Shown here: one piece after another, positions 8,751 through 16,249 of the stretch
Layout: each line of letters starts with the position of its first letter
How positions within the stretch are numbered: the stretch's first letter is position 1
Assembly: GCA_964446955.1 (NCBI GenBank)
Contig: CAYUQJ010000009.1
Location: forward strand, 1 to 64,000
Length of the DNA: 64,000 nt
Direction of reading: 5' to 3'
Source of the DNA: Leptolinea sp964446955
Lineage (GTDB): Bacteria > Chloroflexota > Anaerolineae > Anaerolineales > Anaerolineaceae
Translations under genes and position numbers: made by a program
Notes under the pieces: generated by a model
The model's input: the letters and a program-made list of their open reading frames with translations, nothing else
Databases searched by the model: none
Told to the model about the DNA's origin: nothing

Positions 8751-9458
8751 ATGACAGACAAGTTCACGGCCATCTACGACATGCTGTGGAATACCAGTTT
8801 TGACGCCCTTTCGCGCGGCGAGATTGAGATCGACCGGTACATCACCAACCCGGCGGCAGACCGGCGGCGCGGCCTGACACTTATCTTCCGCCCGACGGAT
8901 GAGGTAAAAAGCAATATTCTCGCGTTCGTGGAAGAAACCCGCCAGCTTGAACCGGATCAGTATAGCTACCCGGAAGCCAGCCTGCATTTCACCGTGCTGG
9001 CTCTTTTCACCGCCACCGTCGACCATCAACAAGAGTACGATCAGTTGGATGTCTACCAGGCCGCCGTGGAAGACGCCCTTGACGAGGTATCACCGTTCAC
9101 GTTTACCCTGAAGGGGCTTACCGTCTCAAAGAGCGCGCTGATGTTGTGCGGCTATCCCCGGCCGGACAACCTGAACATCATCCGGCAAAAATTGCGGGAG
9201 AGCCTTATCCGAGCCGGTCTGGCGCAGGGGTTGGACCGCCGTTACACCCTGACAGCCGCCCACACAACCATCATGCGTTTTTCAAACCCGTTACGGGCTC
9301 CCGCCCGGTTTTCGGAATTTCTTCTAGAAAATAAACTGCGTGATTTTGGTACTCTGACAGTGAATCATCTGCAGCTCATGAAAAATGACTGGTATATGTC
9401 TCCCGAGAACTCAACACTCATCAAACAATACGCCATCAAAAATAGGCCGAATTATTAA
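8751..9458 (+). CDS. 2H phosphoesterase (LigT/cyclic phosphodiesterase-like) family protein
   Basis: The 235-residue protein has two H-x-T-x motifs, His79-Phe-Thr-Val and His171-Thr-Thr-Ile, the hallmark of the 2H phosphoesterase fold, which acts on 2',3'-cyclic phosphates or 2',5' linkages. The exact substrate cannot be told. The start at 8751 (MTDKFTAIYD) is chosen because a TATAAT lies just upstream; the ATG at 8730 lies upstream of this -10 box. It diverges from the cas operon, but no functional link to CRISPR is evident. The 3' end is 14 bases from the next gene. Confidence 0.75.
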   Translation: MTDKFTAIYDMLWNTSFDALSRGEIEIDRYITNPAADRRRGLTLIFRPTDEVKSNILAFVEETRQLEPDQYSYPEASLHFTVLALFTATVDHQQEYDQLDVYQAAVEDALDEVSPFTFTLKGLTVSKSALMLCGYPRPDNLNIIRQKLRESLIRAGLAQGLDRRYTLTAAHTTIMRFSNPLRAPARFSEFLLENKLRDFGTLTVNHLQLMKNDWYMSPENSTLIKQYAIKNRPNY

Positions 9459-9472
9459 CCAGGTTATGGATC

Positions 9473-9811
9473 ATGGATATCAACCACGTAAAACTTGAAA
9501 TCTTCATTCCGACAGAAAATGTGAACGATCTGCGCGATGCGCTGGCAAATGCCGGAGCAGGGATCATCGGCAATTATGACCATTGTTGCTCGATAACCCC
9601 GGTCAGGGGGTACTGGCGTCCACTGGATGGGTCTAATCCGTATGACGGAACGATCGGTGAAGTGAGTGAAGGGCACGAGAGCAAGGTGGAAGTTAACTGT
9701 CCGCGTGCCATTCTGCCACAGGTGATCCGGGCGATCCGCGCAATCCACCCGTACGAAGAACCGCTGATCAACATCGTCCCGCTGCTGGATGAACCAAATA
9801 TTCCAGAATAA
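9473..9811 (+). CDS. Stand-alone NIF3/YqfO-like domain protein
   Basis: The 112-residue protein resembles the CutA-like insert domain of NIF3/YqfO proteins as found in free-standing form. It has a β-α-β pattern, the segment NYDHCCSITPVRGYWRP and the terminal HPYEEP motif common in this family. The biochemical role is unknown; metal or nucleotide binding has been suggested for relatives. It follows the 2H phosphoesterase by 14 bases and may be cotranscribed. Confidence 0.75.
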   Translation: MDINHVKLEIFIPTENVNDLRDALANAGAGIIGNYDHCCSITPVRGYWRPLDGSNPYDGTIGEVSEGHESKVEVNCPRAILPQVIRAIRAIHPYEEPLINIVPLLDEPNIPE

Positions 9812-9822
9812 CAATTTCCTTC

Positions 9823-9853
9823 TTGACTCTATGGTTACCATAGGGTGTATATT
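9823..9853 (+). promoter_or_regulatory. MerR-type autoregulatory promoter with 19-bp spacer and central palindrome
   Basis: TTGACT (9823-9828) and TATATT (9848-9853) are separated by exactly 19 bases, the over-long spacer that defines MerR-activated promoters. The spacer holds the perfect 7-1-7 palindrome CTATGGT-T-ACCATAG (9829-9843). The first gene downstream is a MerR regulator, so autoregulation is very likely. Transcription would start near 9860, which rules out the longest reading frame start at 9845. Confidence 0.85.
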
Positions 9854-9874
9854 GGTTGTCGTATGGGAAACGTG

Positions 9875-10690
9875 ATGAAGCTCAAGATCGGTGAATTCGC
9901 CCGCCTCGGACAGGTGACGGTGCAAACCCTGCGCTATTACGCCGACCTTAACCTGCTGCGTCCCGGAGAGGTGGACCCGTTCACCGGGTACCGCTACTAC
10001 CTTCTCGACCAGCTGCCCGCGCTGCATCGCATCCTCGCGTTGAAGGATATGGGCATCCCTCTGGAACAGGTCAAACGATTGCTGCATGACAACATCAGCC
10101 CGGAAGAAATGCGGCGAATCCTGCTGCTCAAACAAGACGAGATCCGTTCGCAGGTACAAAACAGCCTGGACCAGCTGGAACGCATCGACATCCGGCTGAA
10201 GATGTTGGAGCACAAAAGCAAACCCACAAATTACGAGATCGACATCAAACACGTTGACGCCCTGCAGGTAGCCTCGGTTACCGGTGAAGTCCCGGATTAC
10301 CGTGATGTTGGCCCATTGTGGATGGAGTTGAGCGAGCGCATACAGGCTTCAAAACTGCAAGTTGACGCCCCGTATCTTACACTGTGCCATGCCACCGAAC
10401 CCAGGATCAAACTGGAGGTGTGCGCTCCGATCGAGAATCCCATTGATGATGCTCCTCAAGGTCTGGTTCGGGTACTGCCGGAGGTCAAAACCATGTTGTT
10501 TACCACCCATCAGGGTTCATACAACGGATTGATCGATGGATTTACCGCCCTGTGGCAGTGGATTGGCGACCATAATTTCAAGATCGATGGACCGGACCGG
10601 GAGATCTACCGGCGGTTGGCGGAAGAAGACAGGCATGATTCCGATCCGAATGCCCTCACAGAATTGCAAATACCGGTCTCCCCGGCCTGA
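9875..10690 (+). CDS. MerR-family transcriptional regulator with GyrI-like effector-binding domain
   Basis: The 271-residue protein has an N-terminal winged helix (KIGEFARLGQVTVQTLRYYAD), a long coiled-coil dimerisation helix at about 75-115, and a C-terminal GyrI/BmrR-like ligand pocket, so it probably senses small, often lipophilic or cationic molecules. The ATG at 9875 is used because the promoter at 9823-9853 starts RNA near 9860; an ATG at 9863 is possible but would be almost leaderless. The DUF4332 gene follows by 26 bases and may be under the same control. The effector is unknown. Confidence 0.88.
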   Translation: MKLKIGEFARLGQVTVQTLRYYADLNLLRPGEVDPFTGYRYYLLDQLPALHRILALKDMGIPLEQVKRLLHDNISPEEMRRILLLKQDEIRSQVQNSLDQLERIDIRLKMLEHKSKPTNYEIDIKHVDALQVASVTGEVPDYRDVGPLWMELSERIQASKLQVDAPYLTLCHATEPRIKLEVCAPIENPIDDAPQGLVRVLPEVKTMLFTTHQGSYNGLIDGFTALWQWIGDHNFKIDGPDREIYRRLAEEDRHDSDPNALTELQIPVSPA

Positions 10691-10716
10691 CCCTTTCCCT
10701 ATTACCGGAGAAAACC

Positions 10717-11364
10717 ATGAAATACTGCTTTGACGCCGACAGCATCAGCCTGGAACAATTAAAAGAACGTATCTGCTCCGCCGACCTTGTCCCCAGCCGC
10801 GAACCTATCCTTGAAAATCTGGATGAGCATTTGAAATCTCTGGAATCAATGGGAATTAATACCCTGGGAGGTTTGCGCAAGGAATTAAAAGACAACAAGC
10901 GTCTTTTTGCCATTGCCGAACAAACCGGAATTGACAAGGACTACCTTGCCCTTCTGCGCCGTGAATTCGAAAGTTATTTCCCGAAACCATTCCCTCTGAA
11001 AGAATTTGAATGGATCCCTATCGAAGAGATTTCCCGATTGGAGGGAGCCGGCATCCGTAATACGGCTGATCTGTTTGAAAACCCTGATAAGGTTCAAAAC
11101 AGCGGTATACAACCGGACCACGGCAGGCATTTGCTTCAGTGTGCCGACCTGACGCGAATCCAGTGGATCAGTCCGCTGTCCGCCCGCATGCTGACGGAAA
11201 CCGGGTACGAGACACCGGCTAAAGTGGCAACAGCGAACCCCGAAGAATTGGATAAAGCCCTGGACACGGTCAACACCGAAAACAATTACTTCAAAGGCAA
11301 AATCGGCCTCCGCGACATAAAGCGGCTGATCCATGCCGCGAGATATGTATCAAACTGGTATTAA
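10717..11364 (+). CDS. DUF4332 helix-hairpin-helix domain protein
   Basis: The 215-residue protein consists of helix-hairpin-helix-like segments, for example LESMGINTLGGLRKEL and LEGAGIRNTADLFENP, typical of DUF4332, which is related to DNA-binding or protein-binding HhH modules. No catalytic motif is visible. A good ribosome site (CGGAG) precedes the ATG. It lies in the run merR-DUF4332-trmO. The function is not known. Confidence 0.75.
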   Translation: MKYCFDADSISLEQLKERICSADLVPSREPILENLDEHLKSLESMGINTLGGLRKELKDNKRLFAIAEQTGIDKDYLALLRREFESYFPKPFPLKEFEWIPIEEISRLEGAGIRNTADLFENPDKVQNSGIQPDHGRHLLQCADLTRIQWISPLSARMLTETGYETPAKVATANPEELDKALDTVNTENNYFKGKIGLRDIKRLIHAARYVSNWY

Positions 11365-11436
11365 GACAGGCAAAAAGCTCCAAATCGTTAAAACCAGCGG
11401 CCGCTGAGAATAATTAAAAAGAAAGAAGGAAGAAAA

Positions 11437-11925
11437 ATGGCACAGATCGATTGTGTTCTCTCTCCGCTTGGCTATGTCCGCTCCAGCGGGCAGGGATTCG
11501 TGCTCGAGATCAAACCGGAATACCGTGAAGCCATGCTTGGATTGCAGGGTTTCAGCCACATCAATGTGTTATGGTGGAGTCACCTGCTTGATGGGCCGGA
11601 ATACCGCAAGATGATGGCTGTTGACAAACCTTACGCAAAGGGGCCGGACCGGCTTGGTATCTTCGCCACTCGCTCGCCCATGCGTCCCAATCCCCTCTGC
11701 CTCGATGTCGCCCAGGTGCTGCATGTCGATGAAACGAACGGGCAGATCGTGGTGGCCTGGATTGACGCGGAAGATGGCACTCCCATACTGGATATCAAAC
11801 CGTATCTTCCATGTTCCGACCGGGTAAAGGAAGTTTCGACTCCCGCCTGGAACGCGCACTGGCCGGCCTGGTACGAAGAATCCGGCGAGTTTGACTGGGC
11901 GTCAGAATTCGTCAACGCGCAGTAG
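11437..11925 (+). CDS. trmO: tRNA (N6-threonylcarbamoyladenosine-37) methyltransferase TrmO
   Basis: The 162-residue protein belongs to the TrmO/VirR/YaeB family, which uses S-adenosylmethionine to methylate t6A37 in some tRNAs. The family signature GIFATRSPMRPNPL lies at about residues 73-86, followed by the IDAEDGTPILDIKPYLP motif. It lacks the C-terminal extension of the E. coli protein, as many bacterial versions do. A GAAGGA ribosome site precedes the ATG, and a strong terminator follows. Confidence 0.88.
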   Translation: MAQIDCVLSPLGYVRSSGQGFVLEIKPEYREAMLGLQGFSHINVLWWSHLLDGPEYRKMMAVDKPYAKGPDRLGIFATRSPMRPNPLCLDVAQVLHVDETNGQIVVAWIDAEDGTPILDIKPYLPCSDRVKEVSTPAWNAHWPAWYEESGEFDWASEFVNAQ

Positions 11926-11941
11926 GTCACGGGTAGTTTTC

Positions 11942-11987
11942 AAAACAGGCACTCCTGAGTGTCAGGGGTGCCTGTTTTCCTTTTTTT
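11942..11987 (+). terminator. Intrinsic terminator after trmO
   Basis: A 17-bp stem (11942-11958 with 11962-11978, one G-T pair) closes a GTG loop and is followed by CC and seven T. It ends the plus-strand run and may also stop minus-strand transcription from cobO. Confidence 0.92.
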
Positions 11988-12017
11988 ATAACAAACACAG
12001 CGAAATGAGAAATTCTT

Positions 12018-12551
12018 TTAGCGGTCAACACCCGGTTGAGATAAGATCCCTTTATCTTTATATGGGTGTTTAATCTCTTTCATATCAGTCACAAGATCAG
12101 CCACGTCGATCAACTCCGGCGGCGCGTACCGTCCGGTAATGATGATGGTCTGCGATAACGGTTTGTTCGCCTTCAACCAGTCCACCACCGTCGATGTATC
12201 AAGCCAGCCAAAATTTAGAACAAGGGTGAATTCATCCAGCACAACCAGGTCATAACCGCCATTCGCGATCACGTCACAGGCTGTGTTCCAGGCGTTCAGA
12301 TTCGTGTCCTTTGTGACCTGAAGATCCGTACTTTGCCAGGTACAACCGTCTCCCAGTGGACGGATATCCACTCCCATTTTGCGCGCGGCATTGTATTCAC
12401 CATAATCCGCGTCCGGGCTTTTCAGGAATTGCAGCATACAACATCGCATCCCATGCCCCCAGGCACGCAGCATAATACCCAGGGCAGCCGTGGTCTTCCC
12501 TTTGCCATCGCCGGTATATAGAATGATCAATCCCCTCTTATCCTCTGGCAT
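12018..12551 (-). CDS. cobO: Corrinoid adenosyltransferase CobO, copy A
   Basis: The 177-residue P-loop enzyme transfers the adenosyl group of ATP to cob(I)alamin or cobyrinic acid a,c-diamide. The nucleotide loop GDGKGKTT is at residues 14-21, with LVVLDEFT as the Walker B-like strand and an ITGRYAPPEL motif near the end. The ATG at 12551 lies two bases beyond the stop of copy B. This is the last gene of the riboswitch-controlled uptake operon. It differs from copy B along its whole length, so the two are old paralogues. Confidence 0.9.
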   Translation of the reverse strand: MPEDKRGLIILYTGDGKGKTTAALGIMLRAWGHGMRCCMLQFLKSPDADYGEYNAARKMGVDIRPLGDGCTWQSTDLQVTKDTNLNAWNTACDVIANGGYDLVVLDEFTLVLNFGWLDTSTVVDWLKANKPLSQTIIITGRYAPPELIDVADLVTDMKEIKHPYKDKGILSQPGVDR

Positions 12552-12553
12552 GG

Positions 12554-13093
12554 TCAATATTCGATCCCCGGTTGGGCATAGATGCCTTTATCAAATGGAT
12601 GGCGTACCGGAGACATTTCGGTAACCAGGTCAGCCGCGTCAATTAATTCCTGCGGCGCATCACGACCTGTGATGACCAGATGCAGGTCAGCCGGTTTATT
12701 TTCCGCAAGCCAGGCCATAACCTCACCGATCTTCAACCATCCAAATTGAAAGGCATAGGTCATTTCATCCAGCACGATCAGATCATACATTTTGCTGGAT
12801 ATCTTTTCTTTTGCCAGTTCCCACCCATGAATAGCCCGCGCGGCTGTCTCATCGAGATCTTTTGAATCCCAGGTGAAACCATCGCCTGTAATGTGCCATT
12901 CCAAACCCAGTTTTTTTGCTGCTTTGATCTCCCCCCATTGTCCTTTTTCCGATTTTATGAACTGGATTACACACGTGCGCATATCCCTTCCCCAGGCACG
13001 TAGAACCATACCAAACGCGGCTGTGGATTTGCCTTTCCCATTACCGGTATTAACGATCAACAAGCCTCTTCGTTCCTGTCGTGTCTTTCTCAT
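12554..13093 (-). CDS. cobO: Corrinoid adenosyltransferase CobO, copy B
   Basis: The 179-residue paralogue of the downstream gene has the P-loop GNGKGKST at 17-24, LIVLDEMT, and VITGRDAPQEL. The ATG at 13093 has an AAGGA site at good spacing; GTG 13114 and ATG 13099 are less suited. The start lies inside the end of btuD (44-base overlap), which suggests translational coupling. Two CobO genes in one operon may adenosylate different corrinoids or act under different conditions; the sequence does not say which. Confidence 0.9.
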   Translation of the reverse strand: MRKTRQERRGLLIVNTGNGKGKSTAAFGMVLRAWGRDMRTCVIQFIKSEKGQWGEIKAAKKLGLEWHITGDGFTWDSKDLDETAARAIHGWELAKEKISSKMYDLIVLDEMTYAFQFGWLKIGEVMAWLAENKPADLHLVITGRDAPQELIDAADLVTEMSPVRHPFDKGIYAQPGIEY

Positions 13094-13877
13094 ATCCATC
13101 CTTATGACCGTCACGCACCGTGACAGCCCACTCGTTCCAGGGGTCCCGGTATAAGCGGGCGTCTACCCCAAAGACGGCCCTGAAATTTTCTGGGGTTAGA
13201 ACTTCTTCCGGTAAACCAGAACTGATCTGCCTGCCTTTGTGCATCAGCACCAGACCGTCACAATATCGGGCTGCCATGTTCAGGTCGTGTATAGCCATAA
13301 TTATCGACAATCCCTGTTCCTGTACCAGACCGCGTACAAGGTCGAGCACCTGGATCTGATGTTGAATATCCAGGCTGGTCGTTGGTTCATCAAGGATCAT
13401 TACCCGCGGTTCCTGCGCTAGCACCCTGGCGATCAGTACCCGTTGAAATTCTCCGCCAGATAATTTCGTGACCGGGCGGTGTTTCAAGTCCAGCAGATCG
13501 GCCCGTGCCAGAGACCTTTCGACAATCTCCATATCTGCCGGGGTAAACGGCATGAACCAGCCTCGATGGGGCGCGCGGCCCAGTCTCACCACTTCCTGTA
13601 CTGTGAGGGGCCAGGCGGATGACTCTTGCTGTGGAACCCAGCCAACCATCCGGGCGCGTTGTTGTTTATCCATGCGGGCTGCCTGTTTTCCTCCGATCAA
13701 CGCGTTCCCGCTTACCGGTTCAAGTAACCCGGCAAGCCCCCTTAATACGGTTGTTTTCCCGGAACCATTCGGCCCCACCAGACCAATTACAGACCTCTCG
13801 TTGAGTTTCAGGTTAAACCCATCCACCACACGGTGTCCATTATACGTAAGGGCCAGATCACTCGCAGTTATCAACAT
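13050..13877 (-). CDS. btuD: ABC transporter ATP-binding protein, corrinoid/iron-siderophore type (BtuD)
   Basis: The 275-residue ATPase has Walker A GPNGSGKTT at 35-43, Q-loop WVPQQES near 82, signature LSGGE at 139-143, Walker B VMILDEP at 159-165 and the H-loop AIHD. It powers the BtuC channel. The ATG at 13877 overlaps the btuC stop by one base (TGATG). The family also imports ferric siderophores and heme; the cobalamin riboswitch upstream and cobO downstream make corrinoids the likely cargo. Confidence 0.92.
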   Translation of the reverse strand: MLITASDLALTYNGHRVVDGFNLKLNERSVIGLVGPNGSGKTTVLRGLAGLLEPVSGNALIGGKQAARMDKQQRARMVGWVPQQESSAWPLTVQEVVRLGRAPHRGWFMPFTPADMEIVERSLARADLLDLKHRPVTKLSGGEFQRVLIARVLAQEPRVMILDEPTTSLDIQHQIQVLDLVRGLVQEQGLSIIMAIHDLNMAARYCDGLVLMHKGRQISSGLPEEVLTPENFRAVFGVDARLYRDPWNEWAVTVRDGHKDGYEKDTTGTKRLVDR

Positions 13878-14866
13878 CACAGATCACTCCGTCCCCTGCG
13901 CAGCAAATAAAGGAAGAACGGACCGCCGATCAGAGCGGTAAAAATCCCAACCGGTAATTCCATGGGTGCCAGCAGGGTACGCGACAGGTCGTCAGCCACC
14001 AAGAGGATGACTCCCCCGACCATCATCGAAGCCGGGATGACCAACGCGTGGCGTGACCCAACCAACCGGCGCGCAATATGTGGAGATACCAGCCCGATAA
14101 AACCGACAATGCCACTGACAGACACGGCTGCCGCCGTTGATAGACTGGCGCCAGCGACAATCAACAGACGGGCTTTACGTAAGTCAAGTCCCAGTGCTTC
14201 AGCACTCGATTCCCCGGCGGACAACGCGTCAAGCGACCGGGCCATCGGCCAGGTCAACAAAAGGCCGATCAATGCCGGGAAAGTTGCCATATACAGGTGA
14301 GACCAGCTCCTGCCGGCAAAACCGCCCATTAACCAGGTGAAAACCTCATGCAAGACCTCGTCACTGAGTATCAGCAACAGGGAGACAACAGAAGATAGCA
14401 CCGTGCTTAACGCGGCACCGGCCAGTAGGAGCGAAATAGTCGAACCGTAATTACTCGTTTCGGCAATGGCATAAACCAGCAAAACTGCGGCAATAGCCCC
14501 CAGGAAACCGGCTGTGCTCATGGATATGGCACGACTGGAAGGCGCGATGATAACAGCCAGAGTCGCGCCCAACGCCGCCCCACCGGACGCCCCGACTATA
14601 TAAGGATCTGCCAATGGATTACGAAACAATCCCTGAAATGCAGCTCCAGCAGAAGCCAGTGAACTACCGCACAAAAGAACCAGCAGAATACGGGCAACCC
14701 GAAAATCCCACAGGATTGTCGCATGGACGGACTTCACAGGACTTCCGGTAAGCGCTGAGATTGTTTCCAATGGGCTGATGGATACAGCTCCCATGCCTAG
14801 GCTCAGAATACCGATTAAAACGACCAGAACAAAAAGTCCTGTGAAGATCAACACCCGTTTTGACAT
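13877..14866 (-). CDS. btuC: ABC transporter permease, corrinoid/iron-siderophore type (BtuC)
   Basis: The 329-residue FecCD-family permease begins with a hydrophobic helix (LIFTGLFVLVVLIGILSLG) and has about ten membrane segments. The loop GLFRNPLADPYIVG (about residues 79-92) and the segment GFIGLVSPHIARRLVG are conserved in BtuC/FhuB-type permeases. It lies 3 bases after btuF and overlaps btuD. It forms the membrane channel of the corrinoid importer. Confidence 0.93.
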   Translation of the reverse strand: MSKRVLIFTGLFVLVVLIGILSLGMGAVSISPLETISALTGSPVKSVHATILWDFRVARILLVLLCGSSLASAGAAFQGLFRNPLADPYIVGASGGAALGATLAVIIAPSSRAISMSTAGFLGAIAAVLLVYAIAETSNYGSTISLLLAGAALSTVLSSVVSLLLILSDEVLHEVFTWLMGGFAGRSWSHLYMATFPALIGLLLTWPMARSLDALSAGESSAEALGLDLRKARLLIVAGASLSTAAAVSVSGIVGFIGLVSPHIARRLVGSRHALVIPASMMVGGVILLVADDLSRTLLAPMELPVGIFTALIGGPFFLYLLRRGRSDL

Positions 14867-14869
14867 GAG

Positions 14870-15874
14870 CTATTTTTTAAACTCCGGATGGAGCGTTTCT
14901 ACGAAGAAGTCTAACGCATCAACAATACGCGGGCTTGAACGGGAGACGATGTTTCCATCCACGATATAAATGGCCTCGTTCTTTACAGCCGTGAGATTTT
15001 TCCATCCTTCACGGCTGCCGATCACTTCAGCGGTCATCTGGTCGCCGTGGCTGCTGGGTCCAATGATAAATTGCGGATCCAGCTCTATCAATTCCTCGGC
15101 ACTGATCGTCGGGTAATCTTCTTCCAATTCCCCAAAAATATTCACACCACCGGCCATGCTTATCAGCTCCCCGACAAAAGCCGAATTGGAAGCTGACATC
15201 AACGGTTCATGCCAGACTTCATAAAAAACTGTGGGGCGTTCTTCTTCCGGTATGGCGGTAACAAATTCGGCAATTTCATCCATCCGTGCGCGCATTTGTC
15301 CCACGACGTCATCTGCCTGTTCCGTATGCCCGGTGATCTTGCCTATCAACTCAATCGATTCCAGTGTCTCCTGGACATTTTCCGGTTCACTCACAAAGAC
15401 CGGAATTCCAGCTTTTTCCAGAGAGTCAACTACCTCAGCCTGATGGATTGACCCGCCAATAACCAGGTCTGGCTCCAGGGCAATAATGGCTTCAACACTG
15501 ATGGTATTGGCCGAAAAACCGCCAATCGTCGGAAGGTTGACCACTTCTTCCGGATAATCACAATATTCTGTTCGACCTACTTCCAGTTCACCCGCGCCTA
15601 TGGCAAACAATGTTTCCGTCAAAGAAGGTGCAAGTACAACGATCCTTTTAACCGGTAACTTAATGACAACATCCCGATCAAGGTCGTCAACAAATGAAAT
15701 TTCCTCTTCGTCCGACATCACCATTTCCGCAGTTGGAGCCATAGTTGCTGTTTCGCCAGGCTTTGGGGTGATGGAAGGCTGTTCGACCGGCTGAACCGCT
15801 GTTGGCTGAACGACCGGGCTGCACGCCGACATAATCAGAACTACGATGAGACTGAGTAGAATTCTCTTTTTCAT
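14870..15874 (-). CDS. btuF: Corrinoid-binding lipoprotein of the ABC importer (BtuF)
   Basis: The 334-residue protein has a lipoprotein signal (lipobox IMSAC, Cys18), a Pro/Thr-rich tether up to about 55, and a periplasmic-binding-protein fold of the helical backbone class with RIVVLAPSLTETLFAIG and CDYPEEV motifs. It captures the ligand outside the cell and delivers it to BtuCD. Its leader carries a cobalamin riboswitch, which supports the substrate. First gene of the operon btuF-btuC-btuD-cobO-cobO. Confidence 0.92.
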   Translation of the reverse strand: MKKRILLSLIVVLIMSACSPVVQPTAVQPVEQPSITPKPGETATMAPTAEMVMSDEEEISFVDDLDRDVVIKLPVKRIVVLAPSLTETLFAIGAGELEVGRTEYCDYPEEVVNLPTIGGFSANTISVEAIIALEPDLVIGGSIHQAEVVDSLEKAGIPVFVSEPENVQETLESIELIGKITGHTEQADDVVGQMRARMDEIAEFVTAIPEEERPTVFYEVWHEPLMSASNSAFVGELISMAGGVNIFGELEEDYPTISAEELIELDPQFIIGPSSHGDQMTAEVIGSREGWKNLTAVKNEAIYIVDGNIVSRSSPRIVDALDFFVETLHPEFKK

Positions 15875-15904
15875 GCGAAATAAATTCCTCTTGTTTATGT
15901 AGGG

Positions 15905-15936
15905 AAAAAAATACCCCCTGCCGTCTGGCAGGGGGT
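15905..15936 (-). terminator. Riboswitch expression-platform terminator upstream of btuF
   Basis: On the minus strand a perfect 10-bp stem (ACCCCCTGCC with its complement, 15913-15922 and 15927-15936) with an AGAC loop is followed by seven T. It sits between the riboswitch and btuF. The segment at 15964-15971 (GGAGGTGG in RNA sense) could pair with CCACCCCC at 15931-15938 and open the terminator, a plausible antiterminator. Confidence 0.88.
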
Positions 15937-15995
15937 GGGATGAGCATTTTTAAATTAGCTTATCCACCTCCTTTCTGCGAGGCTCGTGGAAACGC

Positions 15996-16124
15996 ATCAA
16001 GGCGGTCGACCTGGCTCGGGCTTTACAGCCCCTACAGTTGCGCGACAGCGCCGGACTTCTCCACAGGTGCAGAGTTACCGGCATCGCCATTAAACCTACC
16101 CATCCGGGGGTTAGGTACCTTGAT
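15996..16124 (-). ncRNA. Cobalamin riboswitch
   Basis: Read on the minus strand, this leader has the closing stem ATCAAGG/CCTTGAT (16118-16124 with 15996-16002). It also has the conserved core CCGGCGCTGTCGCGCAACTG, and a B12-box-like GAGCCAGGTCGACCGCC just before the 3' closing arm. The usual GGGA/TCCC pair of the core is replaced by GGCGA with TCGC, a compensated change that supports real structure. Binding of a cobalamin should switch off the uptake operon by letting the downstream terminator form. Confidence 0.9.
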
Positions 16125-16153
16125 CATGAATGGATTGATAACGTTCTGAATGT

Positions 16154-16182
16154 ATTGTACTGGACGGCAGGTGGAATCACAA
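16154..16182 (-). promoter_or_regulatory. Promoter of the riboswitch-btuF operon
   Basis: On the minus strand TTGTGA (16177-16182) and TACAAT (16154-16159) are separated by 17 bases, giving a predicted start near 16147, some 23 bases before the riboswitch closing stem. Confidence 0.6.
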
Positions 16183-16249
16183 GTATTTTTGATTGTATTT
16201 TTCTTTCAGCCATTGTAGAATATTTTTACTATTAACCTGGAGATAAAAA

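Noticed and set aside
8601..9032. Minus-strand open frame of 143 codons
   Set aside because: It is antisense to the 2H phosphoesterase and has no recognisable protein features or ribosome site.
8751..9458. 2H phosphoesterase as an accessory CRISPR gene
   Set aside because: It is divergent from the cas operon and has its own promoter, and type I-C systems do not use cyclic nucleotide signals; adjacency alone is not evidence.
9845..9874. Upstream start of the MerR gene
   Set aside because: It lies before the predicted transcription start of the MerR promoter (about 9860).
15687..15947. Minus-strand frame of 86 codons beginning after an AAGGAGGTG-like motif in the btuF leader
   Set aside because: It runs through the riboswitch terminator and out of frame into btuF; the ribosome-site-like motif is too far away and is better explained as an antiterminator strand.
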